Below, piece by piece: positions 12,829 to 24,446 of a stretch of DNA of 64,000 nt (positions are counted from its first letter, which is position 1; each line of letters begins with the position of its first letter). This stretch comes from Certhia americana (taxonomy: Eukaryota > Chordata > Aves > Passeriformes > Certhiidae), in NCBI GenBank assembly GCA_018697195.1, contig JAGMWU010000045.1:1-64000 (forward strand). The letters are read 5' to 3'. The position numbers were made by a program, and so were the translations under genes. Under the pieces are notes generated by a model. That model did no database searches, was not told the DNA's origin, and saw only the letters and a list, made by a program, of their open reading frames with translations.

Positions 12829-15800
12829 CTGCACCACAAAGAGAGCTCTGACTCAGCTGAGCATCATAAACACATCTGAGGAGCCCACACCTTGCTACAA
12901 CCCACAAAATTTGCAGGTCATTTAAATGCCTGGACAATGCCTTTCTTAAGAGTAAAATGCTCAATTCCACCATTTACTCTCTTCTGGAAACACAGGGCTG
13001 ACATATTTTCCGACAATGCACAAAAACATCATTTAAAATAAAACTGAAAATTACTTGCAAGACCACAAGCACAGAAAACACAGATATAACACAAACAGGA
13101 TTTTCTGTCACAAAACGTCTGATTCAAAAGTGATGCGTATCTCCATCTTTTTTGGCTAATGTCTAATTATTAAGTACCTCCTGTATCAGTTCCAAAGACA
13201 TATAAACATTATCTGTACACATGGAGGGAAAAATATTTCTAAATATAACTCAGCATTTTGTCATTACTAAATGAAATTACTATTTTGTTCTCCAAATAGA
13301 CAATGATTAATCCATTATGTATTACCAACTGCATTATCACCATCTGCTTTAGCAGTAATAAATTTTGTGTACGAAAAGAAGTTCCTGACATGAGAGGTGA
13401 AATACGTCAGATGAACTGCAGGAAACGTGAACTTGTCCTTAAGCTCAGAAGAAAATGGAGGGTTTTCGACAGAATTAATTTTAACCCTGATCTGAGGGTA
13501 TCAGTGCTACCACTGCAACGACAGCTATTCTTTACAGCTTATTTTGCCTCTCCTTTCAGAGTAGCACAAAAATGTTCAGGCATGTCATCTGTGCTGGAAG
13601 CTCTCTCTTGAGACCACCACTTGCTGAACAGTACTAGGGCTGAAGCAAGGCAATCCAATTTCTATATATAGCAAGACAATGAATAGTTCTAAGGCAGTCA
13701 CAATCAGAAATTAAAGACCAAATAACTACTTCGCTTTTGCACTGACGTACACTGTAAAGTATAAAAAAAAAAAAAGAGGCAGTAAACTGTGCCCTTCACT
13801 GAGCACACTGTTCCTGCTGGTTTAAAAATATAAAATATTTAACACGAAAAACAGCGTTGTTTTGGTTTGCTTTTTCTAAAAAAAGCCTCAAATTGAGCTA
13901 GACAGCTTTTGATTTTGACCTAAAAACTTAATTCACCCATAGATCACAATGCAGATCAAAGCATCCATCTGGGTAAACTTTAATGTGTACATTTTTCCTT
14001 TAATGGAAAGGCAACTTACACCTCAGTTGTAGGCAGTTCAGCTGCCTTGCAAATGCTCAAGGATGTAGAGCAAGTCTCAAGTTAACCATACGGAAGGTCT
14101 GGGGGTTTGTAGTTAAAAGCAATTATTTTGACTGTAGCAGAGGAAGTAACTGAAGAGAGTAAATGATGTCCTGCTAAGACATCCAGAGAGTCTCTGTGAT
14201 GCAGAGCAGTGTATTTTGTGATTTCCATGGTACCCACGCTTGGAGATGCCAAAACCAGCAGTAGGTAAGGGGAACAAACATCACACAGTCACTCCTTATT
14301 GGCTCCCTCTTTTTTCATGCTGTACAAAACCCAATGCCCAACAATTAGCAGTTAAAGAAGGAATTTTTGTAATTGCAGAGGAAAGCTTAGAAGAATACTG
14401 ATTGATGCAGCATCCACAAAGTTTGGGGCCTTGAGGCTGGCAGAGGAGTCAAGTATGCTAAGTATGTTTTCTTAATTCTTGCATACTTTCCTAACCTCCT
14501 AAAAACTGACTATGGGGATGGGAGGAGTATTAACTGGATTTGTGTTTCCTGTATTTTTCCAAGTTAAGAGCTGCAGCTGGTAGACACAAAGAAAATCCTC
14601 AAGTCCTTTCCACTTGCTACACTCTCCTCAAAGTAGTGGAATTAAGGAGGAAGGTCCACTGAAAGTCAGTAAAGGAATTTGTGTGATTATAGAAATCTGG
14701 GAATTTCAATGTTGTTAATTTATGACAAGGCTACATTTCAGTGCCCCCTAGTCTGTCCCTTCTCCCAGCTGAACAAGCCCCATTTTCTCTGCCTCTCCTC
14801 AAAGGGCACAGGTCTAGATCCTCAACCCCTTAGTGATCCTTTTCTCAACTCATGTTAGTATAACCTCCACCTCCTGGTTTTAGTGTGTTTTTGTTTGTTA
14901 AAGGACACAATACTTGGAATATGGTCTAAAAAATGTTAAGCAGAAGACATTAATCACCTTCCTCCTTCTGCTCCTGCTGATACTGCCGAGACTGCTGTCA
15001 AATCTTCCTTGCTGCCAGGTGCAGAGCTGTTTCCCCAGGGTTACTCCTTCTTAGTAACTGCACTAACTGGGCCATCCTACTTTAGTTTGCCCTAAACAGC
15101 CTAAGCCTCCTTGCAAGAACGTGTGACATGTCCTGATTTTAAACACAAGACTTTTTGCCTCTTTTCAGACAAAATACGATAGGGTATTCCAATTATACCA
15201 GTACAATGTACACATAGTTACAACTCATGACCACTTACAGTACAATTAGCAGGAATAAGCTTTCTCCTACTGGCTATACTTTCTACTCACCATGCTAACT
15301 TTCTTTAATCAGTAACATGCATATTGCAGCTTCCATTTGTAGGAGAGAGCAAGTTCTTAGACCTACCAGAATGCTTTGGAAATCCTATTAGTAATGACAC
15401 TACACTCAAAACATATCACTTTCTATTAATACATTTTTTGGGTGCTGCCTGTTTTTAAGCCAATTTTAAAATTGGTTTTCTAATCTAATCTAATAGATAA
15501 TTAATAAAATTAGAAAACAAGGGCATTTTGTGCAGTGGGAGTAAAACTCCTTACTACATTATCATAAATTGCTTATGCACCGCAACACAAAATGTACTGA
15601 AAACAGGTGGGAACCAGAAAGCACTAAGATGTCTGAAACTGGAATTAAACACTATTTTTCAATTTGTTTGGCACTGGAATTAATCTCAGGCAGGCTTGGG
15701 TTGGTATCTAAGTGTAAGCTGAATAAGATTCTCAAAAGGAAGCATTTTCTCCACCTAACAAACATAGAACACTGCACCAGGCAGCACTTGGCCATGAAAT

Positions 15801-18800
15801 GAATCAGTCATGATAATCCTGCACAAATATTGACTTGAAGTTACAGACTTGCTGATGCCTTATGGCAAAGGTACTCTGTTGCCAGGGGCAGAAGGGACAG
15901 AAACGTGACAACTCTGCTTCCACATCATGTTGCCATAGCTTCCACCTGGCTCATCATCCTTCTGGTGTCTCCTGGGTAAGGCATACCCTTCTTCCACCAC
16001 CCCTTACATGGCTCTTATTCCCTCTTAAGCCACAAGTAAGTGCTACAGAGATGCTGTAGTTGAACAGTCTACAAGCGTTAAGAAGTTGACTATTTGGAAG
16101 CAAAGCCATTCCTGTGAAAACTGCAATTCCAAAATGTTTGGAGAGAAAACAATGAACACTATCAGCTGTAACTGGTAACTACCTGCACCTCCTTTACAAA
16201 GAAGAAAGGAAAAGACAGTCCAAGTTATGGACTAGATTATAACCAAAATTACAGAGATAATCTCAAATGCTCTTTCTTAAGAGTAGATTTACACTACTCT
16301 TAACTAAATAAGAACATCTCTGTTGGGGAAGGAAATAAAAGACACCCCTCATAATTCATGTTGTAATCCAAACTCAAGTGGCTCCTCCTAAATCTCAGTG
16401 TCTCCAAAATCCAGAAATGCACAGATGCACAAGACCTGACCTGTGGCTTGGTTTATCCTTGGGATAAGGTACCAGAGGAGAAACAAATCAACAAGAAACC
16501 ATGAGATAAAGAATAGCACTGGTTTGGCTTCCCCACTGCTGGTGGAAGGCAGAGAAGTGCACAGGATCCAGCTCTGACCAGTCACTAGATTTTAATCAGC
16601 AGAACTGCTTTTTCAGAGAGCCCTTGCAGGTCTGTAAAGCTATATCCAATTAAGCCAAGATCACGCATAACATCAAAGAAGAAAATCACATGCTAGTAAA
16701 GGGCACACTGAGCAGTTATTCATTAACTAGAACATTCCCGTGGCAGAAGTTTTGTAAACACTTTGAAAAACTGAGTTTACATGCTTAGCAGATACCCAGA
16801 AACCTTATGAAAAACACCACAGTGCTATATGCAAATTCTGCAAATGTCTTCTCCAGAGTTGTGGAAGCACTGGCTATTTTTCATGGTACATAGTCACAGT
16901 TAGAGTATAGCTTTAAAATCTAAGAATTCTATTAGTCAATGATTTCCTCAGCTAACTGAACATGGGGAGGCATCACATCTGAAGTCCACAGACTTCTGAT
17001 TCTAGAGGAAAAAAGGAGAAAAATCTACATGGCCATTCTGCCACCTTGCTCCATAAGGAATGGCTTGAAATAAGGAATAGCTCAAAAACTGTGCCACCTG
17101 CCCCTCTAGATCTACCACAGCACATGTATTCAGTGAGCCAGACGGTTTCAGACAGCAAAAGGCACTGAGGGCTGATGTTTTCATAGATGTCCCACACCTG
17201 TACATGTGCAGCAAAGGCTCAAGGGATCCTGGTGCTTCCAATACAAGTTCTGGTTCCATGGGCTGTACTGATCAGAAAGGGTCAGTTAAGGTTAAAGGGA
17301 TTGATCTCAGCTTAGAATCTGGATGTGAATTTTAAACAGCTCTTAATTCTTCACCAGTAATTCATTGACAGAAAATAACAGATCAGATGAACAGCTTTCA
17401 ACAGCGGGGCTGGGAACAAAGGTCCTGGAATAACACAAACAACTGGCTCTCATGGCCACATAACACCTAATAAGGAGTTTTTAATTATTATTTCCCATCA
17501 GCTTACTGCTCAGATGTTCGCTGCAGTAAGTGCTGTTTTGTGCAGATCAAAGACAGGGAGTATTTTCTTCTTCCCTACAGAATTTTGTAATGTACAGGAG
17601 AGAAAAAAACCTTACCAAAACCATTAGCAGCAGAATTTTGTTCCTGCCCGAATAATTTTCTTCACTTCAACACTTCCCCAATCCCACAGTCCGTGTGATG
17701 CTGGCAGTGGAGAAGGTAAGATAAACTCCCATCCTGGAGTTTAGAACATCTGCACACCCCAATAACCTGCCTGCAGAAACAACTCTGATATAAGAGCAGA
17801 ATTAGATACAGGAAAGGAAAGGAGACAATCTTGAAAACATCACCAGGAACTGGTCACAGTTGGTCACATCAGAGCCTGCACTATTTCTCTGGCCACAGCC
17901 AATGCCACCTCCTTCTCCACAACTTTGCCCACACAAATGCACCACATAATTGAATGTTCTCACCATTTCATGCCTCCTCAGATACTGCTTTCTCCATTGA
18001 CCCTGCATGTTCTCTATGGAAGATTTTGTGGTAGTACTTAAACAGAGAGCATCTGCTTCAAGCTGGAGTATAAAGATGTTTGGCTCTGTCTCTGTTCAGA
18101 TGCTACCCTCTGAGCTTTGACTTCTCCTGACATGACCCCCAAACCCCAAAAGTGTATCATCTAATTTTTTTGGTGCCATTCACAATGAAACTTTGATCTA
18201 GATGTCCAAGAAGGGTTCTGTACCTGGTATCATTGGTGAAGATGATGTCATGATTCTCCTGTACTTCCCACAACTAGCCAGTACTGTTCCCTGTTAATTT
18301 TATTTTCTGCATCATGTTGCACAGATTAGATCTACTTGATCTTCTTTATGCAATTATGGATTAGGTTTACAGAAGGCCAGTTTTGCCTTTTTTTATACTT
18401 ACGTATACAATCTGCAAATGAAATTGCAGTAATTCAGTAAAGCAATTAATAAGACAAGTGCAGTTAGCCTAATGTGCCAGTGCCACCATAGTAAGGGCTT
18501 GACTGAGTCCAGTTAATGTCCATCTTTCTGTCGACTTCAGTGGGACATGGACCAAGTTAAATAAACACCTCAGCATTCTGTAGCTCTGATCTAAGGGCCT
18601 TGACAGAAAATGGATGTAAGAAAGCAACCAAAACAAATTTTACATAGAGGAAAGCAAATCAGCAGCATCACCTCCATCAGTCTGTCCTCTGCCTCAAGGG
18701 CTGCTGTTTCACTTGGGAGTTTCAGACATGGAGAGTTTCTGTATCAGAGTATAGAGGGGAAGAATCAACAGCTGAAGTTCTTCTTGCAGCAGCTAAGGCT

Positions 18801-20193
18801 GCAGCCAGGCACAGGCAGCTGTCTGCAAAATTAGCAGTTAATCCTTTATTCAACTTCCAAATATTTCTCAAATAGTTAAGGGTCTAAACAGGGGCACATG
18901 CAGCTCCAATTCACACCAACACCCTGAAATGCAATACACGTGCACATCCTCCTGGCCAGCCTCCAGCAGCACTGAACTCCAGCAACCAAAGGCCTTGGGG
19001 AGGGGGGTACAGGGGGCAAACAGCTCCCAGTGCGACCTCAGCTGCAGGTGATTGCTGATCTCTGCAGTAGTTCTGCAGTGAGCCCCTTGCTGGCTGTGAT
19101 CCTTCGTTCCAAGACATCGCCCCTGACTGCCTGCTCGCCAACCCTCGAAAGCAATGATGTCACTACACTGCTGCTGAGGCTTGGGAGCAAAGAGCTGCGT
19201 GGTCATGCAAAAGGGCAAATGGCAGCATGGACGAACAGCTAAAGAAGGAGCAGCAGAAGAAGGTGACAGAATTTGTGTAAGAATGTGTATAATTTGTATA
19301 TATTATTTGTATAATTTGCAAAATAATTTCTTGCGCTTCAGAAAAAACATGACAATTCAGCCCTTTCACTTGGATTTCTCAGTCCAGCAGAGCTCTTAAA
19401 ACAGCACTAACACCCATCCTCTTCTTCCCACACACGAAGTTTTTGTCCTTGCATGGAAACAGTTTCTGTGCACTCATCCCAAGTGCCCTAAAGCACCTTA
19501 CTATCACTTGTGGTATCTCTGTTCCAGACGTGTTTCCCTTCCAATGCTTTCAGCTGACATATTATGACATCCAGCCTCCTCTTTGCCCTCTTACCCTAAG
19601 TACGTGCAATGCAAAACAAAACTGGCTTTAAACCTCTCTATGCAGCAGGTGAAAAGGCAAATACAGGCAGCAGGGCAGCACGATGAAGTGGCAATGCAGC
19701 CCTTGCACCTTGCAGTGCATTGTAGAGCTACACTTCATTCCATCAGAAACCTCTGAAATCAAGGACTCAAGCTTCTGCAGAGATAAACATTTATCACCCT
19801 GCTTTGCTCCCTCTCTTCTCCCACACAGACAAAACGCAGATATAAACTCTTTTTCCTGACATTCTACCAAATAGGCAACTCAGAGCATCACAGGTCTAAT
19901 TCCCTCAGAGTTCTCACTCAATTCTGCTCAGAGGCACTGCAATAATCTTGTCTCATTCTACCTCATTCCTGCATTCATGGGCTATTATGTAGAAGAGACA
20001 GTATCCTCTGGACAGCTACAAACAAATGAACAAAGGAGTAAATAAATCATTCGTGGAATGTTGGCATCTACATTGTTTAATGCCTTTTGTTTCGGTGCTC
20101 TCATCTGCCCCTGCACACGGAGCCAACCCCCTTGACTTCTCAGAAGCCATGGCTTCAGCAGCACAGCAGAACACAGCCACAGAACAGACCTAC
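12829..20193. other. ARHGAP24 intron between alternative first exon and the first GAP exon
   Basis: This non-coding stretch of 7.4 kb holds the antisense CR1 fragment at 14735-15060. The rest is unrecognised single-copy-looking sequence. It is intronic for both isoforms. Confidence 0.85.
14735..15060 (-). mobile_element. CR1 LINE fragment, antisense, diverged
   Basis: Read on the plus strand, this stretch follows the reverse complement of the CR1 3' ORF2 region. The segments are ccttctcccagctgaacaag, then a ctgcctctcctcaaagggca block, then ggacacaatacttggaatat plus ggtct. It continues with a segment around aatcaccttcctccttctgc, and finally cagagctgtttcccc. The spacing between blocks fits the consensus. 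It is clearly more decayed than the 61.5 kb copy, and both ends are uncertain by tens of bases. Confidence 0.75.
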
Positions 20194-20305
20194 CTTTGCG
20201 GAAACTAAAACACCGCTTAATTCTCCTGTAAGTGGTTTTAGGAATGAAGGGAGCTGCTGCTAAGGCACCTGGGCTGCGGACTCCAGCATTTCTGTCTTCA
20301 GGCAT
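20194..20305 (-). CDS. ARHGAP24: ARHGAP24 alternative first coding exon (PH-less isoform)
   Basis: This is the coding part of an alternative first exon. It encodes 37 residues, beginning MPEDRNAGVRSPGALAAAPF and ending IPKTTYRRIKRCFSFRK. The donor GTAGGT follows at 20193-20188. One base (G) is left over, so the exon exits in phase 1 and joins the acceptor at 12828 to give FSFRKG-IFGQ, as I remember for a human ARHGAP24 short isoform of the same N-terminal length. This replaces the whole PH domain with a short basic segment (TTYRRIKRCFSFRK), which could change membrane targeting. A second ATG sits immediately upstream (20308-20306), giving MMPEDRN if used. An in-frame TGA at 20383-20381 closes the frame upstream, so one of these two ATGs is the first in frame. 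The exon lies within the intron between 24447 and 12828, downstream of a CpG-rich block and a TATA-like box. Confidence 0.93.
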
Positions 20306-20345
20306 CATACAGGCCAGAGCCCCCACGTCCTTCCAAAGCTCTCCT

Positions 20346-20384
20346 CTACCAGCAGCATCCAGACAAAACACCGCGATTACTCAT
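20346..20384 (-). promoter_or_regulatory. Short upstream ORF in the putative 5' UTR
   Basis: An ATG at 20384-20382 opens a 12-codon frame (MSNRGVLSGCCW) ending in TAG at 20348-20346, ahead of the main ATG at 20305. The TGA overlapping this ATG by one base is the in-frame stop that closes the main reading frame upstream. If the transcript starts at or above about 20390, this uORF would be in the leader and could dampen translation of the short isoform. Its use is inference. Confidence 0.35.
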
Positions 20385-20406
20385 CGTTACTGACTGCTGA
20401 GGCGTT

Positions 20407-20413
20407 TTTTATA
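20407..20413 (-). promoter_or_regulatory. TATA-like box for the alternative first exon
   Basis: The minus strand reads TATAAAA here, in the context cactatTATAAAAAACGCC. It lies about 100 nt upstream of the MPEDRN start codon. A start site 25-30 nt further on would fall near 20380-20390, giving a 5' UTR of about 80 nt. The match is to the core consensus only. The element could be fortuitous if transcription starts in the CpG-rich block instead. Confidence 0.4.
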
Positions 20414-20859
20414 ATAGTGTATTTTCCTCTGGAGCTACGAGATTTGTGGTCTTCTAGATCTTGGGTAGGGCTTGAAACGATTTTGATGTTCTCTTCCCTG
20501 CTTCAGTTTTGCTTTGGGGAACAATTTCTTTCCATCTATTTCCTTTCGATTCTTTTATTTCCTGCAGTGAGACAACTGCCTATTATGCAATGTCACAACA
20601 AAAGAGTTTCAGCAGAAAGATGTATCTTCCATTCAAACAAGAGTGCCTGAACAGATGGAAAGGGAAAAAGACCTCTTCCTCCCGGCAGGAACAGGAGGCT
20701 GAGTGGCAGAGACTCTAATTCCACAGCAAAAGCTCAGCACTGTGCAGCATGCAAGGGGAAAGAGAAGAACAATACCAAAAAGGCCACAGAAGAATCCTTC
20801 AGGATATAACATTCCTCGCTGGCACCCTTTATTTCTGCAACCGAGAAGCAAAAAGAACA

Positions 20860-21345
20860 GTCCCTTCGCCCGAAAGGCTCTTTGTCCATACCAGATTCCT
20901 CTCAAAAGTCCTTTTTTTACGGCCAGCTCCTCGCGTGATGCTCTCACGGGCTTCTCGCTTCTCTTACTGCCTCCCAACTACCAGGAGCTCTCCCGGGAGA
21001 GGCACGTCAGATGCGGCAGCGGCGCATCCTTGCCGGCAGGATCCCGGGAGCTGCTGAGGATTCCGTGCCTGCAGCGGGGGATGCTCTGGCCGCCAGCCCC
21101 AGGGCAGGGCCAGCAGCAGGGCTGGTAGCAGGGCTGGCAGCAGGGCTGGCAGCAGGGCTGGCAGCAGGGCTGGCAGCAGGGCTGGCAGCAGGGCTGGCAG
21201 CAGGGCTGTGCTGCTGCTGCTGCCCGCCCGCCTGCAGCAGGTGCGGGGAGGACGCGGCGCAGCAGCCGCAGAGCTGGTCTGTGTCTCCTCGGGTGACTTT
21301 GAGTTGACTTCAGGCGCCTGTCATGTGCGGCGGCTGGGAAAGCCA
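20860..21345 (-). promoter_or_regulatory. ARHGAP24: CpG-rich block upstream of the alternative first exon (putative promoter)
   Basis: This stretch is GC-rich and holds about thirty CpG dinucleotides, whereas CpG is rare in the rest of the window. Dense parts are around 20930-21080 and 21228-21335. It lies 0.55-1.0 kb upstream, in the minus-strand sense, of the MPEDRN first exon and inside an intron of the long transcript. This is the arrangement expected of a CpG-island promoter for the PH-less isoform. No transcription start can be read from sequence alone, and the strand is assigned from the gene context. Confidence 0.7.
21109..21212. repeat. 12-bp minisatellite (gctggcagcagg)n
   Basis: There are about eight head-to-tail copies of a 12-bp unit. 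Six exact copies of gctggcagcagg run from 21133 to 21204. A one-base variant (gctggtagcagg, 21121-21132) and a diverged copy (21109-21120) precede them. The array runs into a CTG-rich tract (tgctgctgctgctgc) to about 21222. Being a multiple of three, it produces the artefactual open frame (LAAG)n on the plus strand. It sits inside the CpG-rich promoter block. Confidence 0.95.
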
Positions 21346-24300
21346 GCAGGCTGTGCCTGGCTCCTGCAGGAGGTGCCAGACCTTACACTGCTACCTACCC
21401 CTGCTAAAATGCTCATGCTCCTTCCTTCTCGCCTCCTCCCTCCCCCCCTTAGTTGCCGGCTCTGTAAAAAATTGCCTTTTTAATCTAATCAGGAAGGGAA
21501 TTTCATGTGCAAACAGGCATTACATGCCCTGCCTCATTTACATTTCTTTTCCCTTTCAGATTTTTCTTTCCGCAGTCACCTTATTCTTCTAGTGCAAAAA
21601 ACAACCTGTTTCTGATGAGTTTAGCAGATTCCCACCTGCCCCCCTCCCACCTTCTCCTCCTAGCACAGGTTAACAAATAACAATTTAATGATAAGGTTAA
21701 TTATTTACAGAGCCCCTCGCTCCTCGCTCTGGTACCAGGAGTCCTCTCTCACTGCCAGACAAACTTTAAATATTAGTGGCTCAGCAAGGCTTGTACACAT
21801 CCGCTGCACGCACACACACACACAGAGCTTACTTAAAATGCTTAAAAGAACCAGAAAATTCACATGTTACTCCAAGTACCACTTGACTTGTGTGACACCA
21901 GGCTATTGTGTTTTAATCATAAAGTACTGAAATCCAGGAAGCTGATATAAACGTTGTGTTTTGATTAATTAGCCGTCTGAAATACTTTTGTGTTGCAAGT
22001 AATTACTTGCTGCTGCCTAGTCATCATCATGTGATTGCAACCTTCCTGTATCTTTTTTACAGTCATTATAATATGTAAAACCACTTCTAACTTCAGCAGA
22101 TCATGAAGGCAAACTCTTAAGACATCTTAAGTCAGAAGTGCCAGTCTTAAGAAGAGTCAAGCAGCTGCAGCAACATCCACATAGCAAAGGATAATAAATA
22201 TGTGTCTGTGTGCCTGGATTCTGTAATTAATTCATAATTACAGAACAGTTAACCGGCTTTATTTATACTTGTTCATATACCTCTGACTATCAAGTAGTTA
22301 ATAAAGTGGGGGACATGTTGAAAATTCGGTTCTTAACGGTGACACATCCCATGATACTGCCTTTGCCTTATTATCACGTCAAACCTTCTCCATGAACACT
22401 ACACCCTAAATTATGTTCCAGGTATTTTTGTGTTTTCCAGGGAGTTAACTGCTTGCTTCCCAATACAAACAACATTGAATCAGTGCACTTGCTCAAGAAA
22501 CCCAAAAAGAAAAATAAGAACATACTTCGAAGTGTTTTAACTGCAAATGAATTGCAAAGGTAATGCAAGGATTGCACCCATCTAAGCTTTATGCAAATCA
22601 GCAAGCAAAATCTTCAGTGGGGTGCTTCCCTCAGTAACTGGCATTAAACATTCCTACAACAATGATGGTGTCCTGAGAATTTTCCTGGTGGCTGGAAGGA
22701 TTCCCAGCTGCAAATCAGAAATAGCTCTTGTCCTATAAAAGCAAATGAGGAGCTGGTGAAGAAAGCACAGGGTCAGGACTTGAGAGATTTGGTTTCTATT
22801 TGTAGCCCTGTACATTGACTTGGGCTAGAATTTAGTTTCACCTAATCGCAGCTCTCCGCCTGTGACACGTTGAGACATCTCCACTTGCAGAAGAACAGCA
22901 AGGCTGCCTTTCCTTATTATCTGCCACAGAAAGATAATGTGGTGCAGGAAGCCAAGCACAAAAATCCACAAAGATACTCTTTGAAAAATCCACTTCTGCT
23001 AAGCCTGCAAATTTATTGCTGCCACAGAAGCTTATGCTGCTACTGGACTGGAGTAGGAGCATGCTGAGGAGCTCAACACAAGGCCTACTTTCTGGAAAGA
23101 AAGCTGGGGATGGATAATCTCTATGCTATATAAAAACTCAGGTTTCTTACCTAGCCTAATTACAAAAGACTGCTACTTGTACCTTCCCTTTCCCATACCA
23201 ACTCCATACAATGGTAGCAGTTCACGCCTTTTAAGACAAACCTTTCACTTTGTGAGTTTTGGGATTTTTTGGTATGTTTTTCTTCTTCTTTTTAAGCATT
23301 TTAAGACCTACATTCCCAGGTTCAGGACTGTGACATCTTATTTAACATAAAGGGCCAGATGCCAGTGACACTACTGCTTTGCACCATCTTTTCAAGGCAC
23401 ATTTCCCCAGGAGAAGCCAGTCATGTTTCAGAGAAGCCAGGCAGGCCCTAGCTGACCAAGTCCCTCACTGCAGCCCACCAGTGAGGCCAAAGTCCTCCTA
23501 AACACTGTGTGACCTGAATAAAGCACAAAGGAAGATGAGTGGCTTACAAGGAAAGTTTTCTTTAGAATTTCCATTATTCTTTCCCTCCCTCCCTCCTGTG
23601 TTCTACCCAGCAGTTAAGAGAAAGATGTCAGCAGTAAGAGTTTTCAGTGATAACTGCACTTCTTGATCGTGAAACAGCACAGACAATCCTGCCCTCCTGA
23701 CTTTTTCCAGCAACTTGCAGACAAGAATAATCATTTGCTGCAGTAAAGGTGGTCTTCCACTGCAGGAAAATATTTCTGTCCTCAGAGATTTGAGAGCGCC
23801 AAGGAAGAGATGATTAACATACAGACATTTTGGGTAAGTGTATCAATCATACCTGTATTATAATATAGATATTATCACCAGAATAGTAATGATGAAAATT
23901 ATTACAATAATTTGCAGCCCATTCAATGTAAGAGAGAGCTTTTTAAAAAGATAACTAGACTCCCAATGATAAATTTTGGTACAGTACTACTGAAATCACT
24001 GGAGATGCCAATCAAATTCCCACACTGTTAGTTTCTAATATTCTGAGGCACAGCTTTATATAATGCTCTTACTGGTCTTAGCTGTCACTGGTGACAGCTT
24101 TTCGAACAGGCATTTAAGGAACACCATGGATGGTTTTTCAGTTGGTGACCAAAGGAATTACCCTGACTCTCCCCACAGGAAAGTAGATTTCATACAAGAC
24201 CAATCTTCTGTGAAAATTTCCCCTCACACTATCATGTGCTATCCTCCTCAAGGGAAGTGGTTCCAGGCAGTTTAAAGTCTTTTAATTGAGCCCTCTGCAT

Positions 24301-24446
24301 GGAAACATGTTTATTCCACTTTTCTGGAAAGATCTAGACCATTCTCCTCTTTACTTCAAAACTCTGGCTGCGACTCAGAGATAACAGAAGAACCCCTGTG
24401 AGTCTTTGTGTATCTGTGAGCACTGCATGTTCCCTCAGTGACTCAC
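21346..24446. other. Intronic DNA between the CpG-rich block and the PH exon
   Basis: This is non-coding sequence of the long transcript, upstream of the alternative promoter. It has a CA run at about 21809-21824. A 9-bp-arm hairpin lies at 22221-22243 and another at 24080-24099. A possible old SINE remnant lies at about 22770-22850. No exon was recognised. Confidence 0.8.

Noticed and set aside
12829..12973. Extension of the GAP exon frame upstream of 12828
   Set aside because: This is intron read-through; a good acceptor (ggtgcag) sits at 12829 and the protein before it does not continue the PH domain.
20306..20371. N-terminal extension of the alternative first exon above MPEDRN
   Set aside because: The upstream open part begins at a GTG, not an ATG, and is closed by an in-frame TGA at 20383-20381. 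Only ATGs at 20308 and 20305 are usable, and 20305 matches the remembered length of the human N-terminus.
21011..21307. Plus-strand frame encoding (LAAG)n repeats
   Set aside because: Produced by the 12-bp minisatellite and CpG-rich DNA; the frame is open only because the repeat unit is a multiple of three.
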